Numbered from the stretch's first letter, positions 1 through 9,884 are shown. The stretch: 12,294 nt of DNA from Acephala macrosclerotiorum (GCA_014904845.1 MU119858.1:1-12294); one strand, 5' to 3'. Made by a program: numbers and translations. Notes: generated from the letters alone by a model not told the origin.

Positions 1-36
<36 letters not shown>
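1..36. repeat. 36-base A homopolymer at the window edge
   Basis: The first 36 bases are all A, the longest homopolymer in the window; the next longest I found are T runs of 16 (11670-11685) and 14 (2554-2567 and 12270-12283). Its position at the very edge means its true length is unknown. It could be a genomic poly(A/T) tract, the tail of a retroposed copy, or a length artefact of sequencing or assembly. Nothing next to it looks like a retrotransposon. Confidence 0.85.
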
Positions 37-38
<2 letters not shown>

Positions 39-391
39 AAAAGTTTAATTTAATAAATAAAAAAACACAAAAATTTAATATTTAATTTCTTTTTAAAATA
101 AAACGAATTAAAATTTATTAAATCGAATTAAAAAAAAATAATAAAAAAAATTATAAAAAATAAAAAAAAATTATAAAAAAAAATAATAAAATTAAAAAAT
201 TATTATAAAAAAAATTATTTAATAAATTATAAAATAATTATAAAATAATTTAAAAAATATTATTTTAAAAAAATTAAAACGAATTATTATTAAATTAAAA
301 AACGTATTTAATATAATTAAAATATTTATTTTAAAATTTTTAAAAATTAAAATAATATTTAAAAGTTTTATTAAAAAATAATATTGAAAAA

Positions 392-485
392 CGAATCGTA
401 AAATCGTTATTTTAAAAATATCGATATTTGATTTAAAAATTATAAAATTCAATTTACGTAATCGTATTATTCGATTATTAAAACG
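392..485. other. CpG-dense patch in AT desert
   Basis: Eight CpG lie within 94 bases (at 392, 397, 405, 422, 457, 463, 472 and 484), several times denser than the surrounding desert (about 8-12 per 600 bases in two sampled stretches). No CC, GG or GpC accompanies them. I infer a stretch that began more GC-rich and was less completely eroded. It overlaps a chance low-complexity open frame on the minus strand and has no coding character that I trust. Confidence 0.5.
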
Positions 486-3400
486 ATTTAAATATAAAAA
501 ATAAATTTACGAATTTATAAATAAATAAATAATAATATATTCTCGTGAATTTTAAATTAAAATATAAAATAATTAATTTATAATTAAATTTTAAAATTAT
601 AAAAAGATTTTTATTTAAATAAAATTTTAATAAAAATAGAATTTAATACGAAATCTCGATTATATAATATAATAAAATTATATATTTTTTTTTCAAAATT
701 TTTTATAAATAATTAATTTCGAAAGTAATAATAATTACGTGTTTTTTAATATATAATAAGTTTTTATTTATTATAAATTAATCAATAAATTTTTTTATTT
801 TTATTTTAATTAATTGATTAATTGATTTATAAATTACGAATTATTTCAAAAAAATTTAATTTATTAATTAAAACGAATTAATTTACGATTGAATTTTTTT
901 ATTTTATATTTTATTGTTTTTTTATATTAATAAAACGACGTCGAAAAATGAATTATTTTAATAGATTTTATTAAGAATTGTTTATATACGATTTATATAT
1001 TTTATTTTTTATTATTATTAAAAAAAAAAATCAAATTATTAAAAATCAATTAATAAAAACGTTTTATTTTAATTGTATTATTCGAAATTAAATAATTTGA
1101 ATACGAGATTATAAAATTACAAAAAAATATTTATTTATAAAAATTATATATTAAATTACTCGAAATAATTAATATTAAAACGAATATAAAAAAAAAATAA
1201 AATAAAAATTACAATAATTATTTATAGTAATTAGTTTTATTTTCAACGAAAATTAAAATATAAAAAAGAATTTTTAATACGAAAAAAAAAAAAATTATAA
1301 TATTAAAAAACGAAATTATTTTATTATTTTATATTTTAATTTTAATTTTTTTTAAAAATCGTAATTTGTAAATAATTTATAATTATTTTCAAATTAAAAT
1401 AATAAAATTAAAATAAATTTCGAATTTTAATTAAAAAATTTTTTTTATTAAAACGAATAAACGAACGAAATTTTAAATAAAAATTAAAATAAAATTTTTT
1501 TTATAAAAAAACGATATAAATAAAAACAATTTTTAAAACGAATTTTATTTAAAAATAATAATTCGAAAATTCGTATTTTTAAATTATTAAATTAATTTTT
1601 AGTTTAAAAACTAAAATCAATAAATTATTCGTATTAAAATATTTTTTTTTTAATAAAAAATATTTTTATTTTAATTATATTATTAATTTTTTTTAAATTC
1701 TTTTTTACGAATAATAAAAACAATTTTTTAAAAATATATATTCGTATTAAAATTATAAATATTTTTTTTTTTAAAATTTTTAAAATATTTTAATTTAAAA
1801 AAAATAATATTACAATTTTTTTAAAACAATATAATAATATATATAAAAACTATAAAATTATTTTAAAAATTAAAAAAATACAATTTTTATAATATATTAA
1901 TTCGATTTACAAAAAACAAATTCGATTTATATTAAAATATAATATTTTAAAATTTTTTTTTTACGAATATAATTAAAAATATTATTAAATAAATATAAAA
2001 TTTTTATATAAAATTATCGATTAATTTATAAAAAAAATTTTAATAATAAAAATATACGTAAATTTATTCGATCGAATATTTAAAAAATTAATAAAATAAA
2101 TTAAATTAAATAAATAATATTAAAAATACGAATTTATAAATTTTTTTTTAATATATATTAAAAAACGAATATTTAAAAAAATTAATTACAAATCAATAAA
2201 AATATTTATTTACAATTATAATAAAATGTATAAAAAGCGATTATTATATATAAATATAAAAAAAAAAAATAATAATATAATAAAATTAACAATTTAAAAT
2301 ATTTGAAAATTCAATAAAAATATTTAAATATTATAATATAAAAAATAATTTTAAATTCGATTAATAATTTATTATTTTTTATTTTATTCGAATTATTTAT
2401 AGAAAAAATTTAATAAAAAATATATATAATTATTAAAAAGATTTATATTGAATTTTAATTTTTACTTTTAAGTATTATTTAAATTTAAAAAATTTAATAA
2501 ATATTCGTATTAAAATTTTTAATTTAAATAAACGATTTTATTAAAAAATTAAATTTTTTTTTTTTTTGTATTATTTAACGATTTATAAATTGTTTTAAAT
2601 ATTTATATTATAAAAAAATTTTAAAAATTAAATAATATTATAATTTTTATAAATCAAAATTAAAATTAATTTATTTTTTTATAAGAATATAAATAAAAAA
2701 AAGTTTTTAATTATAAATGAAAAAAATATAATAATATAAAAAAAAACAAATATAAAATTTAATATAATTTAACGTTAATTAAATTTTCGTAAAATATATT
2801 ATCGATTATTTAAAAAAATATAATAAGAATTAATATTATATATAATAATCAATAAAATAAATAATATTATTTTAAGTATTATAAATTAATAAAAAATAAA
2901 AAAATCGATTTTTTCGTTAATTATTTTTTATTTATAAATAAATTAATTAATCGTAAATATTATTATTAAAAAAATAATTAATAATATTATAATTTTTAAA
3001 ATTATAATCGATTTTCGCGATTATTTATATTTAAAAACAATTAATATTAATATAATTAAATTATAAAATAAATAATTAAAAAAAATTTTTGATTACGATT
3101 TTAATAAACGTTTTAAAAATATATAAAAAATTTAAAAAAAAAAAAATTAATATTAATAAAAATTTAAAAAAAAAATCGAATTTATTATTATATATTTTTA
3201 ATAATAATAATATTAACGTTTAAAATTTTAATAAAACGATTATTAATAAATTTTACGAAAAATTAATAATAAATATAATAATAATAAATAAATCGAAAAA
3301 TAAAATTTAAAATATATAAAATTTTTAATAAAAAATAAAAATAAAAATAAAATATTTAAAAATTGAATTACAATAATAAATTTTATAAAGCGTTTAAAAT

Positions 3401-6400
3401 AAAAAATGAGAAAAAATAAATATAAATTAATCGAAAAATAAAATTTTAAAACAATAATTTAATATTAGAAATATAATTTTATTAATAAAATTTTATTATA
3501 AATTTTTTTTAAAAATATAATATTATTTTTAAAAAATTTCAAAAAAAATAAAAATAATTATTAATATTTTAAAAACATTGAATTTTATTATAATAATTAT
3601 TAATTAATAATAAAAATACAATATTTATTATTTGATTTTAATAAATATTAAAATCGTTATAATAAAAAAAATATTAAAAAATATTAATTCTATAAAATAA
3701 TTTATTTTTATTATTGAAAATTTTATAATATTCGAAATTAATCTTATAAAAATCGATTTTTCGTTATTGATTAAAAAAAAATATATTATTTTTGTTTTTA
3801 AATTAATTAATTCGAATAAAAAATACGAAATATTATATTATTTTTATATATATAATTCAAAATTTTAATAATATTATTATAAATATTAAAAACTTTTAAT
3901 TGTTTATTATTATTAAACAAAATTTCGAATTCGTTAAAATAATAATTATAAAAATAAAAATTAAATATGAAATTAAATATAAAATTTTTTTTTTTTTATA
4001 AATAATACAAAAAGAATTCTTTTAAAATAATTATTTATTATAATAATAAAAATATAAATTGAATATAAAAATAATATATTTTAAAACTTTAAATTTTTTA
4101 ATTTTATTTATATGATTATATTTTTTTTTTTAAAAAAATTTATTTATATTAAATTATTAAAAATCGTTATATTTATATATATTTTTAAATTAAAAAAATA
4201 TTAAAAAAAATATATAATACAAAAAATTAAATATTAAAACTCGTAAACGATTTTTATATTTTAATAAATTTTTTTTTATTTTTAATTTTTTATTAAATAT
4301 TTTTAATATTATTTTATATAAAACAAATATAATTAAAATAAATATTATTAATTCAAAAAAAAATACAAATAAAATAATATGAAAAATAAAATTAATTTTT
4401 TTAATTTTTTACGAAATATTTTTTTTTAATAAAAAAAAACAAATAAAATTTTAAATAAAAAAATTTTCAACAAAAAAATAAAAAAAAAAATTTTTATAAT
4501 AATATTATTATTTTTAAATGTAATTATTAAAAAAAAAATATTTTGAAAATAATACAAAATATTAATTATTTTATTAAAAAATTTTCGAGTATAAAAACAA
4601 AAAAAAACTCAAATAAAAAAAATAATTTTATTGTTAAATAATTTTAATTTAAATTTATTTAATATAAATATTAATATAATATATAAATTCAAATTTAAAA
4701 AAATTCAATTTATCGATTTAATTAATAAAATTAAAATTTTTTTTAAAAAATAAAAAAATTAATTTAAACGATTTAAAATACGAAAAATATTTTAAAAATA
4801 TATTAAAAAATATACGAAATATTTATTACTATAAATCGTTTTAATATTAAAAAAATTACGATTTATTTTTAAATAATTAATTATAAAAATTTGAAAAAAA
4901 AAATATTTAATAAAATAATATTTAATTAAATTTTTTTTTTAAAATTTATAAAAATATTAATTTATTTATTTGTATTAAAACAATTTAATATATAATATAA
5001 TAAAGATTTTTTTTTATTATTTTAAAATTTTATTTTTAATTGTAATAAAAATATTTTAAAAATAATTTAATCGCGAAATATTTAAAAAAAAAACAATAAT
5101 TTTTATTGAAATTTATAATTTTTAATCGTAAAAAAAATTATTAAAAATTTTTCATTAATTAATACAATTATAAAAATAAATTTTATTATTTTAAAAAACG
5201 TTAATATATTTTTTTTTATAAATAAATTTTTCGAAAAATTTATTAAATATTTTTATATTTTTTTAATAAATTTTTTTTTCGAATATAATTAATTTATTTT
5301 AAATATTCGAAATAAAAATATAATAATTTTTATAATTTTTTCAAAATTTTTACGAATAATAATATCGTTTTAAAAAATAATTAATTGTATAATTCAATTT
5401 ATTAAAATTATTATAATAATTTTAAAAAACGTATTTTTTAAAATTGTAATACTATTTTTAAATAATATAAAAATCAAAAATTTTTATACGAATTATAATA
5501 ACGAATTAATATTTTTAAAAATTCGTTAATTTATTTTTAAATACATTTAAAATTTGAATAAAATATTAAATCGAATCAAAAAAATTTAAATTTGTATAAA
5601 GTTTAAATTATAATTTTATTAAAATAAAATAATTATTATTAATTTCGTTTATAATTTTAAAATTTGTTTTTTTAAAAATATAAAAATTATTAAAATTTTA
5701 AAATAAATTAAATATAATAATATTTTTAAAATCAAAATTTTTATTAGAATTTATATTTACTATAAAATATAAATTTAATATTTTAATATTATTATTAAAT
5801 CGTTATATTAATTAATTAATAAAAAAAATTTTTTCGAATAAAAAAAAAATAAAAAATTATTATAATATTTTTATAAAATAAATTTATAATAATTTTAATA
5901 TTTTGTAGAATTTATTATAATTTTATAAATAAATAAAAAATAATTATTTTAAATATTAATATTAATTAATATAATAATAAAAAACGAAAATAAATAATTT
6001 TATACGAATTAAAATTTTAAAATATTATTAAATGAAATTATAATACGATAAAAAAAATATTAAAATTTTTTAAAATGTTTTTATAAATTACAATTTTAAT
6101 TATATAGTATTTATTTTATTTTTAAAACGAATATTAATACGTTTATTATTTAATTAAATCGAATAATAATAAATTTTTTTAATATTTTAATTATTCGATT
6201 TTGAAATTAAATATATTAAAAAAAAAATTTATATTATTATAAACGAATTATTTAAAAAACTGCGAATAAAAAACAATAATTCAAAGAAAAAAACAAATAT
6301 TAATAAATTTATTATAATCGAATTTAATTATATTGAAAATACATTATTTGTAATTAAAAATAAATATATAAAACGAAAATATTTATTTAAATTATTAAAT

Positions 6401-6514
6401 TAAATTTAAATTTTTTTTTTAAATTTAATGTTTTTAATTTTCAATTTTCGATATTAATCGCATTTTTTACGTATATTATATTAATTGTTTTTTTTTAAAA
6501 TTAATAAATTATTA

Positions 6515-6535
6515 AATAATAATAATAATAATAAT
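6515..6535. repeat. (AAT)7 microsatellite
   Basis: Seven perfect AAT units in a row. Such repeats are expected in DNA made almost only of A and T, and no function is implied. Confidence 0.85.
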
Positions 6536-8200
6536 ATTAATTTTTTTTTAATAATAATTATTCGAATTATTTTTAAAATATTATTTAATATTTAATAATT
6601 TTAAAACGATTAAAATAATTTTCGAAAATAAAATTTTATAAATTAATTTAAAAATTTATTAATTATAATATTTAAAATAAAATATTATAAAAAGATTTTA
6701 TTAAATTTTATTTATTTCGATTTATTTTAAATAATTTAAAATAATATATAATAATTATAATTGAATTATATAATAAATTCGAATATATTAAAAAAAAAAA
6801 TATTTATTATCGAATAATTAATAAATATTATTAAAAAAAATACTATAAAAATATTCGAAATTTTATAATAAATTATAATAATTATTAATATAAAAATAAA
6901 AAAAAATACGAAAAAATTTTATATTTCTAAAAAATAATTTTATTATTTTATTATATTAAAATAAATATAATTAAATTCTCGTAATATAAAATATTCAATA
7001 ATTTGATTATAATACGAAATAATTTTTTCGATTAAATTGAAATTAAATTAATAAAAAATTCAAATTTTAAAATATTTTTTAAATTTATTTATAAATATAA
7101 CGTTTTTAATTATATAAAATTAAATAAAAAATTCGAATTTAAAAAAATTATTATTAAAAAATTAAATAAATTCAAAATTAAACGAATTATTATTTTTATA
7201 TATAATTTGAAAATAAATAAAATAATTAAACGAAAATATTAATTTATTATTATCGTATTAATTATTTTAATAAAACAAAACAAAAAAAATTGATTAAAAT
7301 ATTTATTAATTATTTTTTTTATAAATCGAATAATTATTTATAAATTAATTAAATATATATTATTTTATATAATTTATAATAAAAAATTTATTTCATTTAT
7401 TGAAATTCGATTTTTTATTTAAAATTTTTTCAATTAAAATAAAATATATAATCGAATAAAATTTTTTAAATTGAAAATTAAATAAATTAAAATATAAAAC
7501 GAAAATATAAAAAAATTAAAATTAAAAAAAAAATATAATTACAAATAAAATTAAATATATTTCGACGTTTATTATTAAATATAAAAAAAATTAATTTTCA
7601 AAAAAAATTTATTAATTAAAATATATTTAAAAATATTAAATTATTATATAAATAATTAAATTTATATTGAATTTATTAAATAAATTAATTGAAAAAAAAT
7701 TATTTATTCGAAAAAATAAATAAAATAATAATTTGAAAATTATATATTAAAAATCGTTTAAAAAAATTTATTAAAAAAAAATATTAAAATTTTTTAAATA
7801 ATAATAATAATAAAAATATAAATATAAAAAAAAAACGATTAAAAAATTTTATAATAAATAAAATATTTAAAAAATTGAAAAAAAAAATTAAAATTATAAT
7901 TCGTATTTTTAAATTTAATAAAATTAAAAAAAATAAATATATACGATTTTTTAACGATTAAATAAATAAAAAAAATTTATTAAATTTTAAAATAATAATA
8001 ATTTTTTAATTAAAAAATTTTTTTTTTTTATTTTATTAATTTTTTTTAAAATATTTTTATTTATTTTAATAAATTTTATTTTTGTTTTATTATAATTAAA
8101 ATGATTTTATTATATAAAAAAATAAAATTATATTATTATTTTTTTTTTAAAATTTTTTTTAAAAAATTTTAATTTTTAAAATTTATAAAAAACATTTTTT

Positions 8201-8310
8201 AATATATTTAAATATTTTTAAATATATTTTAATATATTCGAATATTTTTAAATATATTTTAATATATTTAAATATATTTCAATTATATTTAATTGTATTT
8301 AAATTGTATA
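8201..8310. repeat. Decayed 10-bp tandem array, unit AATATATTTN
   Basis: About eight consecutive 10-base units of the form AATATATTTN or AATATTTTTA run from 8201 to 8280. They are followed by three more diverged units (AATTATATTT, AATTGTATTT, AAATTGTATA). A 30-base higher-order unit is visible: 8201-8230 and 8231-8260 agree at 28 of 30 positions. The only difference is TA in the first copy against CG in the second, at the end of the first decamer. The flanks do not continue the register. A ten-base period close to the DNA helical turn, with A/T tracts in phase, could give intrinsic curvature, but that is inference. It is the only clearly periodic long repeat I found in the desert. Confidence 0.75.
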
Positions 8311-9127
8311 AACGTTTATTAATATAATATTTATTATAATTTATAAAAAAAAAAATTTTAAATTTTATTTTTTTTAAAATTTTTTAATTATAATTTTTTA
8401 ATTTTATATTAATTCAAAAATTATAATTTCTTTTTAATATTATTTTTATTTTTTTTATTTTTTTAAAATTTTAATTTGTATTATTTTATATATAAATAAT
8501 TTTATTAATTGAATATATTTTATTTATTTAATATATTTTATAAAAAATTAATATAAAATTATTTATTTAAAATTAATATTATAATATTTCAATTATATAT
8601 ATTAATATATTTTAAAAAAAAATTTTATAAAAATAAACAAATTTTATAATTTTTAATTATTTAAAACACAAAAATATTTATTTATTTTTTTTATATAATT
8701 TTTTTACAAATATAAAAATTTATAATTTTTTTAAATTTTATTAATAAATTTTTTTTTTTTAAAATTTATACGTTTTTTATTTTTAAAATTTAATTAATTT
8801 ATTATATTATTTTTCTATATACAAATTTTATAATTTCAATTTTTATTTTCGAAATTTTTGTAATATTATTATTATATTTTAAAAATACAAATTTTATATA
8901 CAAAAAATAAAATAAAAATAATTATAATATATTTATATAAATCGTATAATACAATTTCAATAATTTATAAATTATTATTTAAAAAAAAATAATTACAATT
9001 AATAATATTAATAATAAATTTATAAAAAATAAAAATATAATAAAAAAAATTTTAATTAAAAAAAAAAAAAATTGAAAATAATATATAATTTTAAATAAAA
9101 AATTTGATTTTAAAATAAATAAACATC
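8311..9127. other. AT desert, T-rich then A-rich, no gene
   Basis: Continues the gene-free desert. The plus strand is clearly T-rich to about 8880 and becomes A-rich at about 8980-9127. An open frame on the minus strand at 8979-9167 encodes almost only Phe, Ile, Leu, Lys and Ser and crosses the compositional boundary; I take it as chance. No CC or GG is present. I see no promoter, RNA gene or terminator that stands out from the background. Confidence 0.75.
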
Positions 9128-9143
9128 GAAAAAAATATTTTTT

Positions 9144-9151
9144 GCTAATCG
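9144..9151 (+). repeat. Possible left terminal inverted repeat of the island
   Basis: GCTAATCG here is matched at 7 of 8 positions, in reverse complement, by CAATTAGC at 9861-9868; the one mismatch is a C/T transition. Extending outward to 9128 on the left and 9884 on the right gives about 17 of 24 matches, but most of these are in A/T runs and carry little weight. Both copies lie at the compositional edges of the island, which is why I list them. The match is short enough to be chance. Confidence 0.3.
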
Positions 9152-9163
9152 TTTTACTGAAAA

Positions 9164-9171
9164 ACACGTGT
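9164..9171. promoter_or_regulatory. ACACGTGT palindrome containing an E-box core
   Basis: A perfect 8-base palindrome with the CACGTG core that bHLH factors bind in eukaryotes. No gene lies next to it, so a regulatory role is only a possibility. It is the first of several palindromes in the left half of the island. Confidence 0.25.
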
Positions 9172-9301
9172 ATTAATAACGTTATTAGCGAGCCAATGGC
9201 AGATTAATCGATTGTTAGTACTATCGACTATTTTGACCTAGTACTAATAACGTCAACTCGGTATTAATAGTATTAAAATATTACTAATAATATCGACTTA
9301 C
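9171..9301 (+). repeat. Imperfect 20-bp tandem repeat, unit TAYTAATARYRTYRA
   Basis: Three head-to-tail 20-base copies start at 9242, 9262 and 9282, each beginning TACTAATA or TATTAATA. The first and third agree at 14 of their first 17 positions, and all three differences are transitions. Related, less regular copies occur at 9171 (TATTAATAACGT...) and 9219 (TACTATCGACT). The segment from 9302 onward may be a further, fully AT-converted copy (GATTAAATA...). That copies differ mainly by C/T and G/A fits the transition bias of the flanking desert. Function is unknown. Confidence 0.6.
9174..9187. repeat. TAATAACGTTATTA perfect palindrome
   Basis: A 14-base perfect palindrome centred on CG, inside the first irregular copy of the 20-bp repeat. 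It could be a dimeric protein site or part of an element end; the sequence alone does not decide. Confidence 0.5.
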
Positions 9302-9451
9302 GATTAAATATTTAAATATTTGAAACTTATAATTTATAGTATTTATTTAATCTATTATAAAAGTTACAAGTAAATCTATCGAGTGCGCATTAAAATATTA
9401 AATTGCAAAATTGAAAACTATTGAATTTTAGTATTCTTTGTCAAAAGACTA

Positions 9452-9459
9452 GCGATCGC
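9452..9459. repeat. GCGATCGC palindrome
   Basis: A perfect 8-base palindrome within AGCGATCGCG, the most GC-rich ten bases of the left half of the island. Listed because it belongs to a series of CG-centred or GATC-centred palindromes at 9164, 9174, 9452, 9557 and 9579. Confidence 0.4.
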
Positions 9460-9556
9460 GCTTTATTCGATCAATAGATCTTAATTGTCTCATAAATTAT
9501 ACAAATGAATAAAAATAAGAATTGAAAATATTAACGCTATTTAGAATCTGATCGTA

Positions 9557-9570
9557 GAATCGATCGATTC
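9557..9570. repeat. GAATCGATCGATTC perfect palindrome
   Basis: A 14-base perfect palindrome holding two overlapping ATCGAT sites. It lies nine bases before the next 14-base palindrome at 9579-9592. Two such palindromes in 36 bases suggest an operator-like or element-end structure, but no gene is adjacent. Confidence 0.5.
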
Positions 9571-9578
9571 AAGCAAAG

Positions 9579-9592
9579 TTTACGCGCGTAAA
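9579..9592. repeat. TTTACGCGCGTAAA perfect palindrome
   Basis: A 14-base perfect palindrome with three CpG in its core, followed by an A run and CCGG. It resembles an extended version of the ACGCGT core used by some fungal cell-cycle factors but is not that site exactly. No role is assigned. Confidence 0.5.
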
Positions 9593-9668
9593 AAAACCGG
9601 TCTAGTATACGAGTAATTGCGCAAGCTGTTCGATATTGAGAGCTTAAATTGAGACACTTAGAGACTGA

Positions 9669-9752
9669 GCGGCTCAATTGATTAAGTGTGACTGCATAAG
9701 GGCCGCGCGCAGTCGTCTGCAGCCGCCGAGAACCGAGAGTTTTGGTGTTCTC
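9669..9752. ncRNA. Candidate structured RNA: nested and adjacent hairpins
   Basis: Three perfect 6-base inverted repeats are packed into 84 bases. An outer pair, GCGGCT (9669-9674) with AGCCGC (9721-9726), encloses an inner pair, GACTGC (9690-9695) with GCAGTC (9709-9714). One base later, GAGAAC (9728-9733) pairs with GTTCTC (9747-9752). A smaller CCAAT (9772-9776) and ATTGG (9785-9789) pair follows. The 5' part also resembles a tRNA D-arm to anticodon region (GGCTCAATTG, then TGACTGCA), as in SINE heads, but there is no convincing B box; GGTGTTCTCA at 9745-9754 is a poor match. It could be a SINE-like or other small-RNA remnant, or the structured end of a mobile element. Neither a family nor transcription is shown, and GC-rich DNA forms some inverted repeats by chance. 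Confidence 0.25.
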
Positions 9753-9833
9753 ATAGACTTAGATCCACTTGCCAATCGACTATCATTGGGCGCCAAAGTT
9801 TTAGACATGCAATTACTGCGTAGTGCGCGCCAC

Positions 9834-9858
9834 TGGCAAGCCGCTGGCACCATTGGCA
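9834..9858 (+). repeat. Three direct TGGCA copies
   Basis: TGGCA occurs at 9834-9838, 9845-9849 and 9854-9858, and also at 9197-9201 near the other end of the island within CCAATGGCA. The right-hand copies stand close to the right edge and to the possible inverted end at 9861-9868. Short repeats clustered under the ends occur in some DNA transposons as transposase sites, but no transposase is present to support this. Confidence 0.3.
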
Positions 9859-9860
9859 AC

Positions 9861-9868
9861 CAATTAGC
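9861..9868 (-). repeat. Possible right terminal inverted repeat of the island
   Basis: CAATTAGC reads GCTAATTG on the minus strand and matches GCTAATCG at 9144-9151 with one transition. It lies exactly where normal composition gives way to A/T-only sequence. A shared GCCAATGG also occurs at 9192-9199 and, reversed, at 9850-9857, but at a different distance from the putative end, so the two ends are not cleanly colinear. Confidence 0.3.
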
Positions 9869-9884
9869 ATATAAAAATTTTTCC

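Larger units (their letters stand above)
37..8200. other. AT desert without genes, CpG-retaining
   Basis: About 8.2 kb with roughly 5-6% G+C and no supportable gene, RNA gene or regulatory site. TAA and TAG stops are dense in all six frames. The open frame on the minus strand at 219-452 translates to a Phe/Ile/Asn/Lys-only type of low-complexity string and is best read as chance. Remaining G and C lie largely in CpG, usually as ACGA, TCGT, TCGA or ACGT. I find no CC or GG here. GpC occurs only where it overlaps CpG, for example at 2237-2239, 3016-3019, 3390-3392, 5072-5075, 6262-6264 and 6459-6461. CpG is locally dense at 392-485 and 936-943. Low-complexity tracts include a T run at 2554-2567 and seven AAT units at 6515-6535. 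The best reading is strongly mutated, silenced repeat DNA or an AT-rich spacer. The ancestral sequence cannot be recognised. Confidence 0.8.
9128..9884. other. Island of normal base composition
   Basis: About 750 bases whose composition differs sharply from both flanks. G+C in 60-base steps from 9181 is about 37, 23, 10, 25, 38, 18, 40, 37, 58, 50 and 50%. It then collapses to desert after about 9868. CC and GG, not found elsewhere in the window, occur from 9193 to 9884 and mark its extent. The left side is mixed, with an almost desert-like trough at 9301-9360, whereas the right edge is abrupt. The left half holds imperfect tandem repeats and palindromes; the right half holds packed inverted repeats. 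No domain or known transposon protein is recognisable. It may be a unique sequence spared by the process that eroded its flanks, a recent insertion, or a small non-autonomous element. Confidence 0.8.

Noticed and set aside
219..452. 77-codon open frame on the minus strand
   Set aside because: Composition is almost only Phe, Ile, Leu, Asn and Lys with no domain or motif. Frames of this length arise by chance where a run lacks TAA on one strand, and the DNA shows the same CpG-retaining decay as its surroundings.
8201..8310. CRISPR-like or telomeric array
   Set aside because: Units are 10 bases, contiguous and without spacers, and A/T-only; they fit neither a CRISPR nor a known telomere repeat.
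8979..9167. 62-codon hydrophobic open frame on the minus strand
   Set aside because: Its Phe/Ile/Leu-rich translation simply reflects an A-rich plus strand. It straddles the compositional border of the island and has no supporting context, so it is not taken as a membrane peptide gene.
9242..9298. TACTAAT words read as fungal intron branch points
   Set aside because: They recur as part of the 20-bp repeat, and I found no coding sequence or paired splice sites around them.
9674..9859. 61-codon open frame on the minus strand as a real gene
   Set aside because: It fully overlaps an equally good open frame on the other strand, opens at TTG with an ATG only at codon 3, and has no domain I recognise. 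GC-rich DNA with few stops explains it.
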